Source: an uncultured Prevotellaceae bacterium (GTDB lineage Bacteria; Bacteroidota; Bacteroidia; Bacteroidales; Bacteroidaceae). From it: a stretch of 64,000 nucleotides of DNA. The DNA lies in the NCBI GenBank assembly GCA_947165505.1, contig CAMVAT010000010.1, positions 1-64,000 of the forward strand. The letters are read 5' to 3'. The translations under genes were made by a program, and so were the position numbers. Shown in pieces: positions 58,539 through 64,000 of this stretch (the stretch's first letter is position 1; each line of letters begins with the position of its first letter). The notes under the pieces were generated by a model. It was not told the DNA's origin. It saw nothing but the letters and a program-made list of their open reading frames with translations, and did not search any database.

Positions 58539-60443
58539 TTATCTGATGATGTATTTCCTTCCGTTGCGGATGTAGAGCCCTCTCTTGGCTGCCGCCTGAG
58601 TGATTTTGCGGCCGCTAAGGTCGTAGAAACTGCCGTCACCCGATTTGCTATTTAAGATTTCACTGATGCCGGTGGCTGAGATGGTCTGCGTGGGAGTGTC
58701 GTTTCCCTCAACATAGTAGCCATGATTGACGAAGGCCACGCCGTCGTAGATTTTCGTGTTGCCACTGTTGTAGGAGATAATCAGATAGGCTGGTGCCTCT
58801 GTGACCTTCGTGAAGGTGTACTTATAGATGTAGCGGCCGGTGGCGGTCTGTCCCATCAGCGTCATCGCGTCGCCGGGCCAGCTGGTGTGCGTGCAGTAGG
58901 CCTCACCACCGCCTAGGTCGCCCCATGCCCATACGGCATAGTCGCGCTCGGTGGCCGTCTCGAAGAAGATGCTCACTTCGTCGGCAGTCGCCAGCGAAGG
59001 CGTATAGACCTCGGGGGCGGGCAGTGCTTCCTCGGAATAGGTTCCACGCACATAGACGCGATAGCCCTTGGCGTCGAGGGTGATGTTCTGGGTGGCGCTG
59101 AAAGTCTGCTGCTGGCGGCTGGTGCCCTGGCGGATGGTCTCGCTGTCGAGCCAAAGACTCCAGGCACCGGCAGACAGACCGGTCAGCGTGGCCGTGGTGG
59201 CTGCGGTGCCCATATTGAGCACAACCAGTATCTCGCTGTCGCCGGTCTTGCGGGTGAAGGCCAGCACGTTGGCGTTGGCCGGACTGAGCGTCACCCAGTT
59301 GACACCCACCCGGTCGCCCAGTGCGGGAACGGCATGTTTGAGGGCTGTCAGCGTGCGGATGGTGTTGAGCATTTTGGCGTCCTTGGTGTTCCAGTTTATC
59401 TTGGTGTCTTCAAAGTAGTTGAGTGCCTGGTTGCCCCCCGTCTCCTGTCCGTTGTAGATGAGCGGCATGCCGTAGAGCGTATAGGCCAGTACGGTGAGCG
59501 GGTAGCGGTTGGCACCGTATTTCTCGGTGAGCGTCTTTTTGCTCTCGTTCCAGTTTTGGTCGTGGTTGGTCAGATAGAGCATACGGCAGAACGACACGCT
59601 GCTGGCGGCAGTGAGCATGGTCGTGGCGTTGCTCTTCAACGTAGAGGCATAGACACCCGTGCTGCCATAGTTGACCAGGCTGCTTTGGTAGCCCCAGGCG
59701 TAGTCGTAGTCGAAACCGACTGCCTTCAACTGCTTTTCGGTGTTGCTGTTGCCCTGCGCAATATCTGCCTCGCCCAGAAAGGTGATGGTCTTGCCGGTCT
59801 TATAGTTCTTGATCAGTTGGATGGCATCCGTCCAGTAGCTGGCAGGAATCTGTGGGCTGCTGATGTAGTCGCAGCGGTATCCGTCGATGTCGGCCTCGTC
59901 TATCCAGAACTTCAGGGCATTGTTCATGGCCGTAACCAGTTCCGGATTGTAATAGTTAAGCTGCCAGACATCACCATAGTTGTTGGGATGGCGGAACTCC
60001 TGCTGGCCGTTCCATCCATAGTATTCGGGGTGCGTCGATACCCAGTCGGCATCGGTAGCCGTATGATTGGGCACCCAGTCGAGCCACACCTGCATGTGGA
60101 GGTCGTGGGCAGCGGCGACAAACGCCTTCAGGTCGCTGACGGTGCCGTAGGCAGGATTCACCTGCTGGTAGTTGGTAGGGGCGTAGGGGCTGTTGATGCC
60201 GCCACCTCGCGGGTAGATGGGCATCAGCCACACGATGTCGATACCCAGCGTCTTCAGCTCGCCCAACTTCTGCTGGGCGGCGGCCAATGTACCCTCGGCA
60301 GTAAACGAGCCGACGTTCATTTCGTAAATCACCTGATGACCTGTTTCATTCTTGGCGGCTGCTGAGTTGATGGCATCCACATAGTCGGCCGCCAGCATCT
60401 GCAAGGGCAGAAGTGCTAATAGATAGATGATAATCCTTTTCAT
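58539..60443 (-). CDS. GH13 alpha-amylase with starch-binding module, T9SS cargo
   Basis: This 634-aa exported enzyme has a signal peptide at 1-18. The catalytic residues of family GH13 are all present: nucleophile D192 (DGYRCDYI), acid E225 (FLGEADI) and D295 (LTNHDQN). It should cut alpha-1,4 bonds in starch or maltooligosaccharides. After the barrel and its C-terminal beta domain (to about 480) comes a starch-binding module of CBM26 type (YAVWAWGDLGGGEAY, SWPGDAMTLMG, YIYKYTF). The end DGSFYDLSGRKITQAAA and RGLYIRNGRKYIIR is T9SS-like, so it is probably displayed or released. It is the last gene of the starch operon. Confidence 0.9.
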   Translation of the reverse strand: MKRIIIYLLALLPLQMLAADYVDAINSAAAKNETGHQVIYEMNVGSFTAEGTLAAAQQKLGELKTLGIDIVWLMPIYPRGGGINSPYAPTNYQQVNPAYGTVSDLKAFVAAAHDLHMQVWLDWVPNHTATDADWVSTHPEYYGWNGQQEFRHPNNYGDVWQLNYYNPELVTAMNNALKFWIDEADIDGYRCDYISSPQIPASYWTDAIQLIKNYKTGKTITFLGEADIAQGNSNTEKQLKAVGFDYDYAWGYQSSLVNYGSTGVYASTLKSNATTMLTAASSVSFCRMLYLTNHDQNWNESKKTLTEKYGANRYPLTVLAYTLYGMPLIYNGQETGGNQALNYFEDTKINWNTKDAKMLNTIRTLTALKHAVPALGDRVGVNWVTLSPANANVLAFTRKTGDSEILVVLNMGTAATTATLTGLSAGAWSLWLDSETIRQGTSRQQQTFSATQNITLDAKGYRVYVRGTYSEEALPAPEVYTPSLATADEVSIFFETATERDYAVWAWGDLGGGEAYCTHTSWPGDAMTLMGQTATGRYIYKYTFTKVTEAPAYLIISYNSGNTKIYDGVAFVNHGYYVEGNDTPTQTISATGISEILNSKSGDGSFYDLSGRKITQAAAKRGLYIRNGRKYIIR

Positions 60444-60557
60444 AGTCTATTGTTTCTTTAAAAAGAGGGTGGCCGTTCTTCCCAGAGCAGCCAGCCCGGA
60501 ATGTCGTTAAAATTTTAACTCTAATAGACAGTAAGACTTTTTTGATGAAGCAGGTCA

Positions 60558-61940
60558 TTACTGTTTTACGAATACTGCAAAGCCCTTGCCTTCCAGGCTG
60601 ATGGGGGCATTGGCGTCAAGAGTGACATCAGTGGTTGACGGGCCTTCCGTGATGGTCTGGCTGTTGAGCCACTGGGTATAGGTGCCTGCGTCGATGCCTT
60701 TGCTGCTGACGGAACAGGGGTTGGTGCCGAGGTTCAGCAGCACCAACACAGGGCCACGCCGGTAGGCCAGTACTGTGGGTTCGCTGACGGACACGAACTC
60801 CACAGGGGCATCGGCAGCCAGCGAGGGCTGTGTATGGTGCAGGGCACAGAGCGTGCGCACCAGGTGCTGCATCTTGCGGTCAACCAGCTGCCACTTCACC
60901 TTGGCATCGGTGAAATAGTTCAGCGTGTCGGGGTCGCCGATTTCCTGGCCCTGATAGAGCAGGGGCATACCGTAGAAGGTGAACTCCAGCACGGTGAGCG
61001 CATAGCGGTTGTCGCCGTAGAAGTCCTTCAGTGTGTGGCCGCCGTCGTTGTAGTTCTGGTCGTGGTTGGTCAGATAGACCATGCGGCGGTTCTTCACCTG
61101 CCGCGAGGCCGCGAGAAACGTGTCCAAGATGTTCTTCAGCGAGTCGGCATCCGACGAGTCCTTGAATTTCCATGCCAGCACGCCTTGGAGATCCCAGGCA
61201 TAGTCGTAGTCGAAACCGCAAGAGTCGATGCGGTTGTTCTCCGGGTTGGTGATGTCTGTCTCGCTGAGGAACTCGATGGCCTTGCCGTTTTTGCTCTTCA
61301 GCTCCGCAATGATGTTCTGCCAGTAGGAGACCGGGATGGTGGGACTGCTGACATAATCGCAGCGGAAGCCGTCAACATCGCATGAGTCCACCCAGAACTT
61401 CATGGCTCCGCTCATCTTGCTGACCAGTCCCTTGTCTTGGTAGTTCAGCTCGTAAACATCGCCCCATCCGTGCGGATGAATCATCTGCCCCTTGGCGTCT
61501 TTGGTGAAATACTCAGGATGTTCCTTCACCCAGGGATTCTCCACAGCCACATGATTGGGCACCCAGTCGAGCCATACCTTCATGCCGTGCTCGTGGGCGG
61601 CAGCGACAAACGATTTCAGGTCGCCGACGGTGCCGTAGGCAGGATTCACATCGTAGAAATTCATCGAGGCGTAGGGGCTGTGCATCGTCGTGCCGCGCGG
61701 ATAGATGGGCATCAGCCAGAGGATGTCGATGCCTAAAGTGTCGAGTCGTGCCAACTGTTCCTGGGCGGCCTTGAACGTTCCCTCAGGGGTGAAAGCACCT
61801 ACGTTCAACTGGTAGATGACACGGTTCTCCATGCTGACGGGCTTGGTGCCGTCCACTTTGAACGCACCGCCCTCAGGATTGCAGGCTGCCATCAGCAGCA
61901 CTGCAATGAGGGGGAGAATAGATATGATTTTCTTCTTCAT
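60558..61940 (-). CDS. GH13 alpha-amylase lipoprotein, SusG-like
   Basis: This 460-aa enzyme is closely related to the following amylase but anchored by a lipoprotein signal (MKKKIISILPLIAVLLMAAC, C20). The catalytic residues are D195 (GFRCDYV), E227 (FLSETDI) and D294 (LTNHDQN). It has no added starch-binding module and is shorter than Bacteroides SusG (about 690 aa). It probably sits in the outer membrane and trims starch before import by the SusC/SusD pair. It starts 12 bases after the SusE/F-like stop. Confidence 0.9.
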   Translation of the reverse strand: MKKKIISILPLIAVLLMAACNPEGGAFKVDGTKPVSMENRVIYQLNVGAFTPEGTFKAAQEQLARLDTLGIDILWLMPIYPRGTTMHSPYASMNFYDVNPAYGTVGDLKSFVAAAHEHGMKVWLDWVPNHVAVENPWVKEHPEYFTKDAKGQMIHPHGWGDVYELNYQDKGLVSKMSGAMKFWVDSCDVDGFRCDYVSSPTIPVSYWQNIIAELKSKNGKAIEFLSETDITNPENNRIDSCGFDYDYAWDLQGVLAWKFKDSSDADSLKNILDTFLAASRQVKNRRMVYLTNHDQNYNDGGHTLKDFYGDNRYALTVLEFTFYGMPLLYQGQEIGDPDTLNYFTDAKVKWQLVDRKMQHLVRTLCALHHTQPSLAADAPVEFVSVSEPTVLAYRRGPVLVLLNLGTNPCSVSSKGIDAGTYTQWLNSQTITEGPSTTDVTLDANAPISLEGKGFAVFVKQ

Positions 61941-61952
61941 AATGGTACGCTT

Positions 61953-63698
61953 TTAACGTCTCTTTGCCTTGGCGCTAACGCTTCCAGTTGTAACAGTGAA
62001 GAAATAATCCTTATCGAGTGTGATAGCAGGGCCGTCAATCTGTGAACCTCCGCCATTGTTGTTGAAGATGGGGTTATACACCTGACCTGTAGCGGGGAAG
62101 GTGAACACCTTGTACGTCACGCCGCCGATGGTTTCGGTGCCATACACGTTCTTTCCGGGCCAGCCGCCGTAGAGCTCGGCAATACCATCGCCCCAAGCAT
62201 AGACCGCCATGTCGTCCCAACCCGTCTGGTCGTCAACGTAAATCTTGTGGGTGATGTCCTCATACGCCGATGCCGTCACATTGAAGTAGAAGTCATTTCC
62301 TGTGGTGATGGCTGGTCCGTCGAACTGTGTGCCGCCGGCATTGTTGTTGAAAATGAGGTTATAAACTTCTCCGACACTGTTGTAGTCGAATGCCAGATAG
62401 TCTGTGCCTGCGAAGGTCTTGGTGCCGGGAGCATTGTTGCCGGGCCAATCTCCGAAGAGTTCGGGCAATTCGCTACCCCATGCATAGAGGGCGATGGCGT
62501 CCCAACCGGTTTGGTTGTTCACATACAAGGAGAAGTGCGTCTGTCCGCCGGGTTGCGGGTCGGGTGTGACTGCACCGCCAATCACTTCGTAACCTCCGTC
62601 GTAAATACGCACGTAGATGTCGTGGTCGATGGTGAAGAACAGGTCGTCGCCTTCCCATTGTACGCCATTGTTATTATTGTTGGGTATCAAGTGGAGGTTG
62701 AGTCCTGTGTTGGCTTCACCTAAGTCGAAGTAAACATACTCTTGCCCGTTGATGGTCTGGGTGCCTGTCGGAGCCATGCCCGGCCATCCGCCGAAGGCTT
62801 CGGCGTCGCCCCAGGCATAGAGGGCAAGGTCCTTCTGGCTCGACTCGTTGAGAATAAACAGAGCGTAACCGTCGTGCTTCGGACCGGCAGTGACCTCTTC
62901 CACACCTTCGGCGGTGACGCGGAGATAGAGGTCGTGGTCGATGGTGTAAGCAAAGTCGGGCAATTGAATGCCATTGCCGCCGTTGTTGAAGATGAGGTTC
63001 TGGTTCAGACCGGTGTTGGCCGCACCCATATCCCAGTATTTATATTGCTGTCCGTCGATGGTCTGCACACCCGTAGGTTCTACACCGGGCCACTCGCCGT
63101 TGAGGTGGTTCACATCGCCCCACTGATAGAGCGAGATGACATCCCAACCCGTCTCATCAATCACATAAACCACAAAGCCGTCGTGCTCAATCTCAGGACC
63201 GTCGGCTCCCCAGTAGTAGCTCTCCCAACGCTGTCCCCAGATGTTGGTGAAGGACCCCACGGCGGGATTGTCGTTATGCACGGCGTAGGTGACGTCTTGG
63301 GCAAGCGTAGCCTCGTTACCCTGTGTGACGGAGTAGAAACGGAAACCGTCGGCCAGTGTCTTGCCATTCTGGAATGTAGCGGGGTCGAGGTAGATGCCCC
63401 ATTTGGCATTGCTCTTTTCTGCTTTCATCAGTTTAAAGGCTTCGTCGAGCTTGGGTGTCTCATACTTTCCTTCTTCGTTGGGTGCCAGAGAGTTGCCGTT
63501 GAACGGGCCAATGATATAAATCTCCTCGCCGGCTGTGGTGCCAAAGGGAGCGATGTATTCTAACAGGATACGGTCGGCACGTGTCTCAAACTGTTGACGC
63601 TCGTGGTCGAACAAGATATCCTCTTTGTCTGAGCAACTGCTCATCAGCCCGGTCAGGGCCAGCAGTGTCAGCATCAGGCTATATATCTTTTTATTCAT
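61953..63698 (-). CDS. SusE/SusF-like starch-binding lipoprotein with four repeat modules
   Basis: This 581-aa lipoprotein (C22 in LMSSCSD) has an N-terminal SusE-type region (about 25-160: EYIAPFGTTAGEEIYIIGPF). Four copies of an approximately 95-residue beta module then follow (about 165-575). Each contains YxWGD, a WPGxxPxG segment, a YxxF or YxxW strand and LIFNNNxGGxQ; together these match starch-binding module style (CBM26-like). Bacteroides SusE and SusF have two or three such modules, so this is an expanded version. It would hold starch at the cell surface for the neighbouring amylases. Confidence 0.85.
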   Translation of the reverse strand: MNKKIYSLMLTLLALTGLMSSCSDKEDILFDHERQQFETRADRILLEYIAPFGTTAGEEIYIIGPFNGNSLAPNEEGKYETPKLDEAFKLMKAEKSNAKWGIYLDPATFQNGKTLADGFRFYSVTQGNEATLAQDVTYAVHNDNPAVGSFTNIWGQRWESYYWGADGPEIEHDGFVVYVIDETGWDVISLYQWGDVNHLNGEWPGVEPTGVQTIDGQQYKYWDMGAANTGLNQNLIFNNGGNGIQLPDFAYTIDHDLYLRVTAEGVEEVTAGPKHDGYALFILNESSQKDLALYAWGDAEAFGGWPGMAPTGTQTINGQEYVYFDLGEANTGLNLHLIPNNNNNGVQWEGDDLFFTIDHDIYVRIYDGGYEVIGGAVTPDPQPGGQTHFSLYVNNQTGWDAIALYAWGSELPELFGDWPGNNAPGTKTFAGTDYLAFDYNSVGEVYNLIFNNNAGGTQFDGPAITTGNDFYFNVTASAYEDITHKIYVDDQTGWDDMAVYAWGDGIAELYGGWPGKNVYGTETIGGVTYKVFTFPATGQVYNPIFNNNGGGSQIDGPAITLDKDYFFTVTTGSVSAKAKRR

Positions 63699-63775
63699 AG
63701 TTTCTTAATTCTTTTAATTCGTGAAATCTGTGAAATCCGTTGTCTTTCAATTTCGTTGTTGATCATCCCGATGAA

Positions 63776-64000
63776 TCAATAGTTCGGATTCTGAACGAGT
63801 CCGGGATTGACGGCTATGGCACTGGCGGGCAGCGGATACCACTCGTACTTACGGTCGCGCTTGGCTGCCATCTGTCCGTAACCGTCCTCAGAGGTACGTC
63901 CCCAGAACCACCACTGACCCTGAGTGAACTTGTCGTAGCGGCGCAGGTCGGTGCGGCGGCGGTTGCCCTCGCACAGATACTCCTTGCCCCATTCAGAGAG
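63776..64000 (-). CDS. susD: SusD-family starch-binding lipoprotein (C-terminal part)
   Basis: The gene is cut by the window edge; the last 74 codons are visible. They read LSEWGKEYLCEGNRRRTDLR, WWFWGRTSEDGYGQ and end YEWYPLPASAIAVNPGLVQN-PNY. The ExxWExxxEGxRRxDLxR-like and WYPxPxxxIxxNPxLxQNPxY patterns are the standard C-terminus of SusD homologues. It lies 77 bases upstream of the SusE/F-like gene. A susC gene is expected just beyond the edge. Confidence 0.88.
   Translation of the reverse strand, partial: LSEWGKEYLCEGNRRRTDLRRYDKFTQGQWWFWGRTSEDGYGQMAAKRDRKYEWYPLPASAIAVNPGLVQNPNY

Overview
The window looks like a chromosomal segment from a Bacteroidales bacterium, most likely Prevotella or a close relative. 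The evidence is a type IX secretion (T9SS) gene cluster, Sus-type starch genes, an ECF-sigma/anti-sigma/outer-membrane-barrel operon, a propeller-type AraC regulator, surface proteins ending in a short 'KGIYxxxGKKxxxx' tail, and repeated use of the Bacteroidetes -7 promoter box (TAnnTTTG). No rRNA, tRNA, CRISPR array or complete insertion sequence was seen.

Layout. (1) 0.3-1.8 kb: methyltransferase-like protein, PduO-type cobalamin adenosyltransferase, DUF2795 protein. (2) 1.8-12.1 kb is accessory: an AlbA_2 ATP-binding regulator, a double-thioredoxin periplasmic protein, a DUF234-type ATPase, a BspA-like LRR surface protein, an AraC regulator broken at a G9 tract, and many gene scraps. A perfect 24-bp repeat of the DUF2795 3' end punctuates this stretch three times. 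(3) 12.3-18.6 kb: ECF sigma / anti-sigma / outer-membrane barrel operon, then an M3 dipeptidyl carboxypeptidase lipoprotein. (4) 18.7-25.7 kb: a higBA toxin-antitoxin locus in which higB is reduced to its last 24 codons directly beside a five-gene minus-strand cassette: vWA, PP2C-like phosphatase, two kinase-like proteins, and a DUF4407 membrane coiled-coil protein. This TerY-P-like cassette is the most interesting system here. (5) 26.3-27.4 kb: AAA ATPase. (6) 27.6-31.8 kb: a 1327-aa secreted pectin esterase and a small companion protein. (7) 32.1-37.7 kb: a single-chain MmeI-like (type IIL) restriction-modification enzyme and a propeller-AraC regulator. (8) 38.1-46.6 kb: a lipoprotein, a probable structured RNA, and a three-gene overlapping operon for two large surface proteins with GLUG, cohesin-like, dockerin-like and MBG repeats. 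(9) 46.8-49.1 kb: DUF4380 protein and a two-domain esterase. (10) 49.2-58.4 kb: porP/sprF, gldK, gldL, gldM, gldN, a PorT-like barrel and priA. (11) 58.5-64 kb: starch operon read leftward, susD (partial), SusE/F-like lipoprotein, lipoprotein GH13 amylase, and a second GH13 with starch-binding module and T9SS tail.

How it fits together: the gld/por cluster would build the T9SS. Five intact genes and one orphan fragment carry a T9SS-like C-terminal tail and are its likely cargo: the LRR protein, pectin esterase, dockerin protein, MBG protein and second amylase. The starch and pectin enzymes point to a gut or rumen polysaccharide degrader. Start sites were chosen mainly from promoter position and overlap, because ribosome binding sites are weak in this group.
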